Position numbers and translations under genes: made by a program. Positions 43,561 through 56,500 of a DNA stretch of 64,000 nucleotides are shown here, piece after piece. The notes below the pieces were generated by a model. The model saw nothing but the letters and a program-made list of their open reading frames with translations, had not been told where the DNA came from and made no database searches. Source of the DNA: Buxus sempervirens (Eukaryota > Streptophyta > Magnoliopsida > Buxales > Buxaceae); assembly GCA_947561395.2 (NCBI GenBank), contig OX387194.1, positions 13,068,048 to 13,132,047 on the forward strand, in the 5' to 3' direction. Every line of letters starts with the position of its first letter. The stretch's first letter is position 1.

Positions 43561-45215
43561 AGATTTTTTAATAAAACGGTATAATAGTCAAAATGGTCTC
43601 AATTTTTTAAGAACTTAATAATCAATTACTTTACACGCTATTAACATCTACTCCTTTGAAGGTTCATACATACAAATTCATCCCTTAAGGTTTAGAACTA
43701 TAACTAGTACTTTGTAATGCTCTTATCCCACACACAACAATATTGTCCCTTTCGCCCACAAAGCTTCACAATTTTGCTCCAAGGTTTTAACCGAAATGTC
43801 TCATTACTTGAAGGAGTCGCAAGCCTACATATATGGACCTTGACGTTCTCTTCCCCGAGCAATATGAGATTCCAAGACCTCACACATAGATTCCGATGGA
43901 GCATATACATTTAAACATTTATTTACTTTTGAACTTTTTTTTTTTTTTTGGAATGAATTACACCATATTTAGAATAACTAGTGAAAACATTCTCATTACA
44001 TGAATTTATTAGTCTTGGGTTTCAAAAATGAAGAGAATTATAATTTTGTTATCCAAGTATTTAAGTTGAAAAAAATGGTACATGCTAATTATGTTGAATG
44101 CACGTTTGGAAACTTTATTTAATTTCTAATAATTAAAAGATTGGAAGGATTAATATTTGTTTAGTTTGTAACATTTAAAGCATAGGCAACAATGGGATGT
44201 AAAAATTCATTTCTTCTCAGATCATACACTTGTATAGTATTTTGTAAAATTTATTTATTATATAATGTTTTATGTCTTCATCAAGGTTTAATATTTGTCG
44301 ATTAAAATTCAAGTAGAGTCAAAGAATACTAATCCAAGCGATAATAGTAGCTTGAGAATAACTAAATGGTATAGGTGACCAAGGGAGACATCAACAGTAA
44401 TATATACAAACTTTTAAGAAAGATGTTAAACAATATAGAAGTCATCTAATTATTAAATTGCCGGGTAAAAGAGTTACTAGTAGTTAAAATTTGCAGATTC
44501 TGCTGATGATTTAATTGCAATTTAACTGATGGGAGGCAAAAATAAAAAACATTAGAAAACATAAAGATGAAGGGAGGTTAGTGTTATTTCAAAAAAAAAT
44601 GAGGGGAGGTTGTTGTAATATGCAAAAAACCTCAGGGGAGATTTTTATAATTTACCCTTATTTCTAAGTAGGTTGTGTTGGAAGGTATGTAAATAAAGAG
44701 TAGGGCTAATGGAAACTAAAAGATAGTTTATGCCTCAGAACACACTAAGGGATGGTATGGATGTTTATGTTAAGGTAAAGCTGCCACACACCAGTTGATG
44801 AGATTACAAAGGGGAATTGGAGGGATTTAAATACACCCATGAAACTAATCCAACATGATCATGATTTGGTAGGGGTAGTAGTGGGTGGGTTGGCCCTTGC
44901 TTGATCTCATTCAAGTACAGGTTTGAGTTGATCTAGTTGAAGCATACCCTACATCAATATAACCAGAACTAGAATACCCAAAAGATTGTTGATGTATGGG
45001 GTCAGATTTTTCCACCCTTACTTGGTAATACAGTAAATTAAGTATCATTTGAGCAAATGAAACTTTGTTACATCATTGAACAATTCAAACTCTGTAAAGG
45101 AGTATTATTAGTAGTGAAGATAGGCATTGGTACATACTGTAGGGATTCAATTGTCTGTTGATGGATTACATAAAGCTAAGGCCTTACCACAAAGCTACTC
45201 CCTCAAACCATGTAA
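43561..45215. other. Intergenic, no gene recognised
   Basis: AT-rich. At about 44560-44661 there is a single Mutator-like terminus (inverse of GGGTAAATTATAAAAATC, followed by CTCCCCTGAGG) without a visible partner. Confidence 0.45.
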
Positions 45216-45725
45216 TCAAAAGAAGAAAAGAATAACAAGGAGTGAATTGATGCTAATTTGCACAAAACTGGATGAAATGAGGGAAGATGATCTCTTTTGC
45301 AAGGATGATGAACCACTACTTTTTTTAGGTCGGTGTCGAACCAAACCCGCACTGCCATAAACTCCCTTACCTTTCTGAAGATTGTTCACTTGGAGAAGTT
45401 CATTGGCTCCTCCAGTATTTCTTCCTTCACCTTCTCCATTTGATCCAATCATCTCACTTACATCTGCAAATGTCTCAAAAATAAGAAAAGCAAATAAACT
45501 AAAAGGTAACCTACTTCGCAAAACATTGATGGCTGGTTTTGCTTCAGTATTTAAATAGAAGATTAGGACATTAAAGGAGTGATTACCTTGATGTTGTTGC
45601 TCCTGTAAAGAGTGTCCCAAATTCCCATGTCCTCCTTGTTTTGTGGTAAACATTTCATGGCTCCAAATCACATGAGATTGACAGCACATAATGAAGAAGA
45701 AACATGTAAGCAGCTTCATTTTCAT
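45216..45725 (-). CDS. Small secreted, possibly GPI-anchored protein; one intron
   Basis: Exon 1 is 45725-45587, the intron 45586-45464 (GTAATC...TTTGCAG, 123 nt) and exon 2 45463-45216, giving about 128 residues. The N-terminus is a signal peptide (MKMKLLTCFFFIMCCQS). The middle is Gly/Asn/Gln-rich with the basic phrase KGKGVYGSAGLVRHRPKK, and a Ser/Lys stretch leads to a strongly hydrophobic C-terminus (SLLVILFFF). A signal peptide plus a hydrophobic tail suggests a GPI-anchored or membrane-held cell-surface protein. I recall uncharacterised plant proteins with a similar KGxGxYGG and RPR motif, but no function. The intron is a multiple of three with no stop, so an unspliced message would still give a 169-residue frame. 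The start is the first ATG; a second lies two codons later. Confidence 0.6.
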   Translation of the reverse strand: MKMKLLTCFFFIMCCQSHVIWSHEMFTTKQGGHGNLGHSLQEQQHQGNHSFNVLIFYLNTEAKPAINVLRSRLPFSLFAFLIFETFADVSEMIGSNGEGEGRNTGGANELLQVNNLQKGKGVYGSAGLVRHRPKKSSGSSSLQKRSSSLISSSFVQISINSLLVILFFF

Positions 45726-45820
45726 TTTATTTTCTTCTGTTCTGTTTTCCGTCGTCTTTTTTGTTTTGGAGTATGAGTGGAGGTGTAGAAATGATGTAAC
45801 TAGCCTATATTAATTCAGCA

Positions 45821-45827
45821 TTTTATA
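45821..45827 (-). promoter_or_regulatory. TATA box of the small secreted-protein gene
   Basis: TATAAAA on the minus strand, about 96 bp before the start codon. Confidence 0.55.
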
Positions 45828-45839
45828 GGATGTTCCCTC

Positions 45840-48048
45840 ATGGGAGGGAATATTTTTGTCTGTTAAATGAAGAAAAGGTGATCCCAGGAAAGGAAAGAAG
45901 AAGAGAAGAGAGAGGAAAGTTAAAAGGCTTAAAAGAAGAGCAAAATTGTAGATCTGATCAGCTCTCTTCACTCATTCCAGATTCGATGTGAAAGGCTCTG
46001 GAAGCCCCACACCGTTAAAAAAATCCAAGTTCCATCTGAAAAGCTGCCGATGACCCACATCATTCATGGCGTTGAGCTCTCAATAGATTCCCCTCAGTTG
46101 CAGTAAACTGGTTTGGCTCAAGTTGGCTAGATTGATGGATATATGGGGTGAGATGCTTGATCTGTAAGTCTTGGCCACAGATTACTTGGGGGAACACTTA
46201 ACCAGGAGCTTGCCTATGCAAAGAATCTCATTTTTCCAGATGCTTCTCCCAAAAGAAGGGTGAGGTGTCTTTGGACAATGGAAAGGGCTAAAGCCCTCTT
46301 TTTGGTGCTAAAGAAAGGAATAAAGAGATCATATCTTTTGAATGGTTCAGCATAGTCACATGTTCAACATTTGCAATCAACTCAGTGCTTGCTGGGAAAA
46401 GATCCAAAGCAAACATAATCCCCTGCATTTTCTTGGATTCTCATGCTGATTCTGCAATGGCAGAAAAGGGCCTCAAGTGTATTGCTTGAGCACTAAGCAT
46501 GAGCAAGATACCCCATGTGCATTATGACTCTTGAGGTGTATTGTGTTGACAATGTAGAAAATTGGAGCTAAGATAGTCCATCAATAACATGCTTTAACAC
46601 AAGGGAACATCAAGCATATTTTATTGGTGTTCACATGTCATAGGACACAAGTAAACTGTTGAACAAGAAACAGTAAACATTCAAGCATATTACCTAAACA
46701 TTTCAAACCACAGTGGAAATTAACATGTTGTCATGTAGATGGTTCTTTTAATTGTTGATAATGCAGCAATTGAGGGCTCAAGATAGCTGTACATGTCAAA
46801 TCAGATTTTTTTTTTCTTTTTTGTGTATATATATAATATCCCTAGATTAGAAACTAAGCTATGTTAGTCAAGTGAATAGGCAAATCTCATGCTGGCTAGT
46901 TGTCGAATTCTTGCAAAGCACAAACAAATTCTGCCTCTTGATACCCAAAAAAATTGAGACAGAATAATATTTTTTTTTTACCATACTAAGCATCAAAACT
47001 AAAAAGTATTTACTCATTTAGCATAGAAGTTTAGGTAAACCCCAGTCTGAATGGAACATGTAATCTCCCACAAATAGAAGAACATTCGAGGGATGGTTCC
47101 TTATAGTGTGATGAAGAGAACATATCCACCCACTGGAAGGAATCTCAAATCATACATGGACTAAGAAATAAACAGACATGGACTAAGAAATAGAAGAAAA
47201 CTACAGATCCAACAGCAGCATACACATGGAGTACAGAGTTTTTACAATTTCTGGGGAATAACTGGAATGGTGGCCCAATGAACAGCATCCCACAAACCTT
47301 CCCCCATACTGAGTAAGTTCTTATGGATAACAAGCATCCAGGCATTACAGCAAGCATCCTAATACATGCTTAAGAGCAGAACTTGTACAGAGATTTATGC
47401 ATAAGGAGAATCTCAGCAACAGGCATCGCAGAATCCTGAACTTGCTCGTCTCCTTTGAACAAGAAATGATAGATACTGGAACTTCTTCCAACTTTGTGAA
47501 GGATCCATGAGCCTTATCTTATAAGAGATTGAGTAGTAGATATGAATGTCAGTTACAAAAGTAGCTTAGTGGCAATAATCATGTCCTTTGGTATGCCAGT
47601 GCATATTCTTGATTTTCCTACCTAACAGCCCAGGTAAACTTTCTGAAGGATCTGCCCCTTTCTTAACATCCTTAACAGGTAAAATGGAGCGGAAGAGAAC
47701 GCAAATGTGCTCTTGTAAACGTAATTACTTCTTTTACTGAAAGATAATAATGGAGGAGAATAGGCTGTCCTTGTTTTGAGTTGTTTATAGTAATCCACCT
47801 TGAATCTTAACCCAACCCTTAACAAACCCTACATGTTTATTGAATGATCTGAGATGATAACAAATCCACATAAAGGTACTTACAAGTTACAACCTAGTTT
47901 ATCCGTTTAACCCATTTACAGTAAAAAAATTTTGGTTTTAGTTTTATGCAAAAATTCATCAAAATTATTGAAAAATAATGATGATTGTTGAGCATTGTAA
48001 TATATCATATTTTCTATTAGCTAACAAATAATTACTCTGCATATCTTG
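45840..48048. other. Intergenic, no gene recognised
   Basis: Mixed-composition sequence with short frames only and a T-rich, TA-repeat patch near 46.8 kb. No domain, terminus or repeat was recognised. Confidence 0.4.
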
Positions 48049-51000
48049 TGTGGGAACACGGCCCGTGGGGGTCGGTTCGGGTCAATAGAGTCGCCACCAT
48101 CTATGGTTCGATTTCGGGTGTGGATGGACACCTAGGGAAATAATTAATCACATGAGAGTTTCAAATTTGGTTTTAACCAGATTTCTGGGTTAGGGGGTTC
48201 AATTAAGTGGTTGGGAAGGTGTTAGGCACCCAACCACCCCTGGTTCAATGAACCAGTTACCTTATCTAGATTTCACCCTGAAAAGAAATTATTTATTCAC
48301 AATTTCAAAATTTTAAATATTTACAAATACTAAGGAAAGTTCTTAAGTTTGTTGAATTTTATACAAGATAATTATTTCTAAAATCCTAATTTACAAATTT
48401 TAAATTATTAAAAAGGAAAGTTTCTAAATTTATTAAAAGGAAAGTTTCTAATTTTCTAAATGTTTCTAAATTTGATAATATACAAATCTAAAAAAAATAA
48501 AATTTTCTAAGTTGGTTAAATTTTATACAAGGTAATTGTTTCTAAATATTTAAAAAGGAAAGTTTCTAATGTTCTAAAAAAGGAAATTTTCTAAATGTTT
48601 CTAAATTTGATAATATACAAATCTAAAAGAAGAAAATTTCTAAGTTTGTTAAAATTTATACAAGGTAATTATTTCTAAATATTTAAAAAGGAAAGTTTCT
48701 AATGTTCTAAAAAAGGAAAATCTCTAATTTTCTACATGTTTCTAAATTTGATAATATACAAATCCTAAAATGGAAATATTTCTAAATTTATTAGATTTTA
48801 TACAAGAGAATTTTTTCCAAAATTTTAATATTTACAAATTTCTAATCTAATAAAAAGGAAAGCTTTTAAATTAAATATATCAAAAAGGAAAGTTTCTAAT
48901 ACAAATCCTAAAAAAGAAACATTTCTAAATTTGCTACCCTACACAAATCTTAAATTTTCTAAATGTTACTACATGTGCAAACCTGATAAATGCACAAAAG
49001 TGTAGTTTGGTTACCTTTTAATTAAGTTAATTTGTCAAGAATTGTGATCAATATTGGATTTTTCTATTATTTTCATTGATATATTTAAAATAATGAAAGT
49101 CTAATAATCTAATCAATTTTAGTATTTTTTATTGCAGGAAAAGTAGCTACAATAACAGTGTCAAGAATTCTTTAAAGGAGAGAACAAGTTTGAATAAGAG
49201 TAGCTCATGGAGTAATAAAAGAAAGGAGTTGGGTTTATAAAAAAATAGAAAGTGTTTGGGTCGTGAATAAAGAAAAGGAAAAGATAGGTATAGAGACCAA
49301 AAATCCTGGAGTAAGTCAAGCAAAAAGGCATCTTCAAACAGAGACAAATCAGGAAACGATTAGGATTAAAAGGAAACTGAGACCTATTCGGTATTTGGGG
49401 CGTAACTTCCTCATACGATCTCGGAATGGGATGATTTTTGGAGCGTTGGAAAGCTGATGAAAAGGCGAACAAAATCTCGTCTAATGGGACTTTGGAGATA
49501 ATGACGTTTAAGGGGTCAAACGGAGGCAGAAAGTGAACGTTTTTGGGGGAAAAAGGCGGTTGGGCGTGAATCGGAAAACAAGAACGTGAGGAGCAGCAGA
49601 GAGTGTGGATGCCTTTGTGTTAATTCCTGGACTCAAAATTCTTTTCTTTATTGCCTTGTTCTGATGTTGAACTCCAATGATATCATCTTTTGTTTCAATT
49701 TAATCATGAGTTAATTCTTATTTTCTAGGGCCAAGATGAAACCTAACGAAGATTAAATGATGTTTTTCAATTAAATTGATTTAGTGTTTGTTCATGTTGT
49801 TGCGTATTTCATTCTGATCTTATTGCCTGTGAATGACCAACCATCGTTTGCAGGATCAAGGATTTGATTTGAGACCGAGAGGTGAATGATCAAATCATTT
49901 TATGTGTGGAATGCCATAAGCGACCATAGGCTAGAGATAGTTATGGAACTTGTGTGGTCGTTAGAAGAGTCTTATGCACAATGTCTTTTGCATGTCTTAA
50001 ATTGTCACAGAGATGCAGTCAATTTGTCTGCTAAAGTGCTTTATTAATGCTTGAAAAAAAGATTAATAAAAACATTAGAGAAACTCGATTGGCAACAACA
50101 GGAGTTTAATGCTATTAGTTCAATTGGATAATTTGGGTAAGATTAGTTACGGTGAATTGGTGGCCCTAGAATCCCATTCCATTAATTTTAGTTTGTGTGT
50201 TATTTTTGTTGCTTTAATTTTCCAGTTCTAATCTTCATCAAACTCGGTTGATCAGATAGACCATCGTTTAATCCAATTTTGGTACTTATTAGTAACTTTC
50301 AGTCCTCGAGGGAACAATACTAAATTTATCACTTTATTACTTGTGGCGACTCGTGCACTGGCGATTTTAACCAACAAAACCCTAAAAATACATACATGTC
50401 CTAAAAAGGAAAATTTTTAAGTTTCTAGATTTTATACATAGGAAAATGATAAGAATTTTAAAGGGACAGAATCCAATTATCTAAAGCCCAATATACTAAT
50501 CTTAGCTACTGTAGGCATACACAAGGATCAAAGAACTGCAATACATCTCGTTAGAATTAATTAATCAGATTTGAGCATGATAGCCAATTTAACAAACTCT
50601 ATGAATATGTTAACAACACCCAATAGATCAACCAAAAATTTCTATGAACATATTTTATATCATTGCAACAGTGGATACAAAAATTCTCTTTTGAACAAAA
50701 TAAATAACTACTGTACACAAATAAATTTTCCGATTGTTAGAATCAGCAACAGAAGCATAAGTTTGGAAGTTGGTAGTGGCCTACCTGAGTTCGAGAGAGT
50801 AAGAAGAACAGATGAAAGACAATCGTTTGCAGCAGAAAAGTGAACTGCTGATTGCTGGACTGCCGCTAGAGAGTGAGAGTACTATGTGCAGATGCTGCTG
50901 TAACTAGGAGAGGATAAGCGACTCAAAGAGCCGTCTGTGTGTCTTGGAGGTTTCGACAATTCCCAACAGAAATGGGTTCGTCCTCCACAAAAGGCTATAA

Positions 51001-53000
51001 TGAGACAGAGAAGGGTTTTCTGTAAGGAGCTTCGGAAGTTCACCATAGATCCCAGGTTGCTGCAGTGGCAACAGAAATCACACCAGTGGAGACTTCGACA
51101 GAGAGAGATAGGTTGCAAGAGGTTTTCTGCGAGAGAGAGGGAGTCTCGAGAATTCCCAACAGGTTCCGCAAATATTCTAAGAATAGATGAAGCTCTCTTT
51201 CTTCCCTCTATAAAATGGAGGCTTCCACCATTTCGAGAGGGAAGAAAGAGAGCTTCATCTATTCTTAGGAGATTTTCGAAACCTGTTGGGAATTCTCGAG
51301 ACTCCCTCTCTCTCGCAGAAAACCTCTCGCAACCTATCTCTCTCTGTCGAAGTCTCCACTGGTGTGATTTCTCTTGCCACTGCAGCAACCTAGGATCTGT
51401 GGTGAACTTCCGAAGCTCCCTACAGAAAACCCTTCTCTGTCTCATTATCTCCTTCTGTGGAGGACGAACCCATTTCTGTTGGGAATTGTCGAAACCTCCA
51501 AGACACACAGACGGCTCTCTGAGTCGCTCATCCTCTCCTAGTTACAGCAGCATCTGCACATAGTACTCTCACTCTCTAGCGGCAATCCAGCAATCGGCAG
51601 TTCACTTTTCTGCTGCAAACGATTGTCTTTCATCTGTTCTTCTTACTCTCTCGAACTCAGGTAGGCCACTACCAACTTCCAAACTTATGCTTCTATTGCT
51701 GATTCTAAAAATCGGAAAATATATTTGTGTACAATAGTTATTTATTTTGTTCAAAAGAGAATTTTTGTATCCATTGTTGCAATGATATAAAATATGTTCA
51801 TAGAAAGTTTTGGTTGATCTATTGGGTGTTGTTAACATATTCATAGAGTTTGTTAAATTGGCTATCATGCTCAAATCTGATTAATTAATTCTAACAAGAT
51901 GTATTGCAATTCTTTGATCCTTGTGTATGCCTACAGTAGCTAAGATTAGTATATTGGGCTTTAGATAATTGGATTCTGTCCCTTAAAAATTCTTATCATT
52001 TTCCTAAGTATAAAATCTAGAAACTTAAAAATTTTCCTTTTTAGGACATGTATGTTTTTTTAGGGTTTGCACATGTAGTAACATTTAGAAAATTTAAGAT
52101 TTGTGTAGGGTAGCAAATTTAGAAATGTTTCTTTTTTAGGATTTGTATTAGAAACTTTCCTTTTTGGTATATTTAATTTAAAAGCTTTCCTTTTTATTAG
52201 ATTAGAAATTTGTAAATATTAAAATTTTGGAAAAAAATTCTCTTGTATAAAATCTAATAAATTTAGAAATATTTCCATTTTAGGATTTGTATATTATCAA
52301 ATTTAGAAACATGTAGAAAATTAGAGATTTTCCTTTTTTTAGAACATTAGAAACTTTCCTTTTTAAATATTTAGAAATAATTACCTTGTATAAATTTTAA
52401 CAAACTTAGAAATTTTCTTCTTTTAGATTTGTATATTATCAAATTTAGAAACATTTAGAAAATTTCCTTTTTTAGAACATTAGAAACTTTCCTTTTTAAA
52501 TATTTAGAAACAATTACCTTGTATAAAATTTAACCAACTTAGAAAATTTTATTTTTTTTAGATTTGTATATTATCAAATTTAGAAACATTTAGAAAATTA
52601 GAAACTTTCCTTTTAATAAATTTAGAAACTTTCCTTTTTAATAATTTAAAATTTGTAAATTAGGATTTTAGAAATAATTATCTTGTATAAAATTCAACAA
52701 ACTTAAGAACTTTCCTTAGTATTTGTAAATATTTAAAATTTTGAAATTGTGAATAAATAATTTCTTTTCAGGGTGAAATCTAGATAAGGTAACTGGTTCA
52801 TTGAACCAGGGGTGGTTGGGTGCCTAACACCTTCCCAACCACTTAATTGAACCCCCTAACCCAGAAATCTGGTTAAAACCAAATTTGAAACTCTCATGTG
52901 ATTAATTATTTCCCTAGGTGTCCATCCACACCCGAAATCGAACCATAGATGGTGGCGACTCTATTGACCCGAACCGACCCCCACGGGCCGTGTTCCCACA
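48049..53000 (+). repeat. Near-perfect inverted repeat forming the 5' LTR
   Basis: The left end TGTGGGAACACGG and right end CCGTGTTCCCACA are exact inverses. Matching features on the two arms have coordinates that add up to 102445 (50571 with 51874; 50882 with 51563; 50937 with 51508), so the centre is at about 51222. Arm length is about 1.78 kb once the insertion in the left arm is removed. Differences between arms are scattered and few (roughly four residues in a 90-codon stretch). The arms also contain imperfect tandem units around TTTGATAATATACAAATC. A TATAAAA box sits near the centre (about 51206). Confidence 0.93.
48984..50376 (+). mobile_element. Solo LTR (1.39 kb) inserted in the left arm of the palindrome
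   Basis: Begins TGATAAATGCAC and ends TTTTAACCAACA, with a perfect target duplication AAACC at 48979-48983 and 50377-50381. The right arm has the uninterrupted site, which proves that it is an insertion made after the palindrome formed. Near its 3' end is TGTGGCGACTCGTGC, the box shared with the other LTR families. There is no coding region; the orientation is set by that box. Confidence 0.9.
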
Positions 53001-53002
53001 GC

Positions 53003-53020
53003 TGGCGACTCTGCTGGGGA
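53003..53020 (+). promoter_or_regulatory. Primer-binding site of the plus-strand Tat-lineage element
   Basis: TGGCGACTCTGCTGGGGA lies 2 bp after the LTR end. Its complement ends in CCA, as a tRNA 3' end does. The tRNA is not assigned here; I recall that Ogre-type elements use tRNA-Arg, unverified. Confidence 0.75.
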
Positions 53021-53754
53021 TTTTGTGGGTTCAACCCTAGACTAGATTTCACCCTAATTTTGTAATATTAATTGTTGTTTGTTTTTATTATTTATTTATT
53101 TATTTTTAGAATAATTTGTATAATAGCTGTACACATGTGCATAGACACACACCCACCATAGATGTAATTGTTGTATTTATTGCTTTTATTATATCTGCGT
53201 GGGGTGATGCGCACGAGGGAGAATGCGCAAATGAACCGTCTATCTAAATGGTACATGAACATGCATAGTCATTAGATTTTTATAGCAGCTTACCCCCACC
53301 AGTATAAACTAAACCCGGCTAGTAGTCCAGCGCACCCAAGATCGCAATCTAAGAAAGCGAGGCAGAACCTAGCCAGCCCAACCACCTAGCTTTGGCTAAG
53401 GGGTTGGGTTACCTCTTCCTTACCTATGAACCCGCATGCATACGTGGTGAATATTGATGAAGTAGCACGTGATTTCCTTTTCAGGACTAATGCAACCAAA
53501 TTTAAAATTTGTTAAAATTGAAGAGTCCATGAGGGGCCCACAACACCCCAACCCATTGCATTTTGAGTTAGACCTAGTAAATGGGCCCAATAGGCCCATG
53601 AATAAGAAGCCTACCCAAGTAAGCCAGGGGAGCCACCCCAGGCCCATGCATTGGAGTCCTGAGAGACGTGGGCTAGGCCCATTGAGTCCGTTGAAGTGTC
53701 CATGAATCCAAGTCTCATAGTGAAAATGAAGCAGGCTAGATCAAAACAAGCAAC

Positions 53755-56031
53755 TGTGAGACATGGGAAAAAATCACCGGAGTGATCATCCCTCCGTCAA
53801 CACACGGGCTCAACGCAAAAATTGGGAGAGTCGCCACCATTCATGATTTTGGGGTGAGAATGGACACCAAAAGTTTAAAAATAAGCAAAAAGTGAAAAAA
53901 AGACAAATTCTAGGGTAAAAATAACCCTACTTGAAAATAAAATCCAGAGATGGGTAAGGGGATTAGATTATGAACGGGGGAAGGTGTTAGGCACCCCCAT
54001 TCATCCACACGAAGTGGTTGCCAAGTGTACGTTCATGCTAAAAAGAAAATAAGAAGCTTGCTAAAAATCATGAAAAAGCCTTGAAAAAGGAACAATGTAT
54101 GATATTTTCACATGAGAATCCAAATGAATTTTGGGTTCTCCTTTTATGTCAATATCATTTCTGGAACATTGAAAAGGTGGAAATCAAAGCACAAGTTGCT
54201 CAAAACCAAGTTAAATCAAATCCGGGAAGTTTGGTAAAAAGTATGCCATTTGCCTTAAAATCATTCAAATCCAATTCTAAATTGAACCAAATCAAATCCA
54301 TTTGAAAGATTAGGGTAAATAAGGAACTCATGCAAAATTTCAATCCATTCTGATAAAAATCCTAGGAGTTATGCTCCTTTGAAATTGCTGCTGGGGATTT
54401 TTAAAAGTGATAAGTAGGCAACTTTGGAAAATTGTCTAGAAAAATCCACTGCATAAAAGTCCACGAAATTTGGTGTGATTGAAGTTTGTATGGCCATCTT
54501 TCAAAAGAAACTAGCCTCATACAAAAATCCCTTCGGATGTGCCTTGGGTGGTCTCCCGAACAGGCCCCGAAGATCACAGATTTACCCAGAAAAATGCAAA
54601 TGAGCAGTTCTGAGTAAATCGGCTACCAATAATTCAAATGGAATCCAAAAATTATGAAACCAACTGGATTTGAAAATAGACTCATAAAAGAGTACTCAGA
54701 AACAAAAATCACTCGAATCGGACTTAAAACGAACACATGACGGTCCGTCGAAGTGACAAGTTCTGTACTTGGACCTGAACTATCCACTCAACTTCGACAG
54801 AGAGGTGTCAAAAATCCGTTAGATGGAAATTCATGAAATTTGGTGGACATAAACTAGACAGCCTCACCTTTCCCATGGTTCTGGAATCGCCCCAAAATTC
54901 ATCCGGATGATAAAGTTACGGACGTCCGAAGTAAGGGTACAGGTGCTGTCAAGCTAAGCCACTTTTGAAGAAAACCAAATCCGAAAATTGACAAAAAGTG
55001 TGTGATTCGTGTGAAATGAATCCAAAACCTTTGAAAAACATTTAAAAACACTCCAGAATTTGATTGAGGCCATTTATTTGAGTTTTATCACAATAAATGT
55101 AATAAACCCCAAATATGAACCTATCCCGCCAAAATAGTGATATGTATGTGCAAGTGTAAAAACCCAAACAAGATCAATACAACATGCATATAGATTCAAC
55201 AAAATATGTTCTAGCATAGCCTAGGGTTCCGTTCCATTATCGTTTCCCTCTGTTCTCTTTAAGATAATCAAGGGTACTTTGAATATGGAACGGTTTACAA
55301 TCAATCAAAAAGGCCTTATGCTACATAGGTTCTAGCACTAGGGTCAATCCCCAGTCTCGTTTCTCCTAGATCCGCCTTCACGTTTTACGGCTAGGGGAGT
55401 CTTGAGATACTTTGAGCCGGGGAAGGATTTCCACACATACAAACAAGGCTTTACACTACAGAAAGGTAGAAGAAGAGATCTAGATCTAGGAATGTAAAGA
55501 CAGAAAATAAAAAGAAAAGTTGAGGCTTACCTGAGTGCTGGAGGCGATTCCACAGCGGCTTTCTTCTTCTCTTGGAGTTCTTCTTTGCGAGAATTCAAAA
55601 CAAGAGTTCTGTCCTTTTCTCAAGGAGGAGGCTCCTATTTATAGGCAAGGGCCAAGGTCATTGGTAGACACAACTTAATGTCTAGAACCCCTCCAACCTA
55701 AACCCTAAGGTTATTTCCGCGATTTCCCCTCATTTAATGAGGGACATGATGGTAAAAGTGAAAAGCTCTCGGAAAACCCTAATTTTGAGCAAACTTAAGG
55801 TATCCGGTATATCAGACCGGATAACAAAGGGGCTTAAGGTATCCGGTACATGGTACCGGATACGCTAAAGCCCACAAGTATCCGGTATGAGTATCCGGAT
55901 ACGGGAAGGAGTACTTGTATCCGGATTGAGTATCCGGATACAAGTAAAAGCTTATTTTTTTCAAATTCTGTGCTGGCTTTCCAGGAGATAATGATTTTTG
56001 ATGATTGTTTGTGCAATTTGGGGTGTCTACA
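53755..56031 (-). mobile_element. Solo LTR, family 1, copy D (2.28 kb)
   Basis: In plus reading it starts TGTGAGACATGGG and ends GGGGTGTCTACA, the inverse of copies A-C, with perfect target duplications GCAAC (53750-53754, 56032-56036). The minus-strand TATA box is at 55634-55642. It has a four-unit palindrome array and the GTGGCGACTC box at about 53.83 kb. It is inserted in the leader of the large element. Confidence 0.92.
55800..55941. repeat. Array of four 25-bp palindromes, 39-bp register (copy D)
   Basis: Units start at 55800, 55839, 55878 and 55917, exactly 39 bp apart. The second has 11-bp perfect arms, GTATCCGGTAC and GTACCGGATAC. Confidence 0.9.
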
Positions 56032-56500
56032 GCAACAGAGACAAGGACTCATGGACACTTCTCTTGCACAAGTCAGTCTAGGTGTCATGCCATAATTGGC
56101 ATATCCCATCTAGGATTTGCACACACATTTTATTTTTTTTCTGAATTTGAGGAATTATGTTTTGCTCATCTGGTTTGACTCATTTATATTAAGTCTCCAT
56201 CAAAGTCAAAATTAGCATTTATGGGTATGCTCATATAAATGGTCTCATATGCATCATGACCAAAACCTGATCCACAAGTTGGACCCAACTCAACCCAATC
56301 CACAAGATTGACCCAATAGACCCAGATGGAACCAAACCAAGGCCTAATCCCTGAAGGCCCAGTCCACAATATGAACCCAGTGAACCAAAATAGGTTAAAC
56401 CAAAGTCCAATCCAAGAAAGCCCAATCATTGAACCCAAGACCTAGCCTTGGTGATCCTGTTCACAAGATGGACCATGTTAAATACTCAAGAACCGTTTTT

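Noticed and set aside
48300-48960. AT-rich tandem units as an independent satellite
   Set aside because: The same units occur in inverted order at 52.08-52.75 kb and are part of the palindromic LTR.
50571-51874. Four mirrored open frames (90 and 208 codons) on both strands around 51.2 kb
   Set aside because: They exist in pairs because the DNA is palindromic. They match no domain I know and have low-complexity composition, so they are not called as genes.
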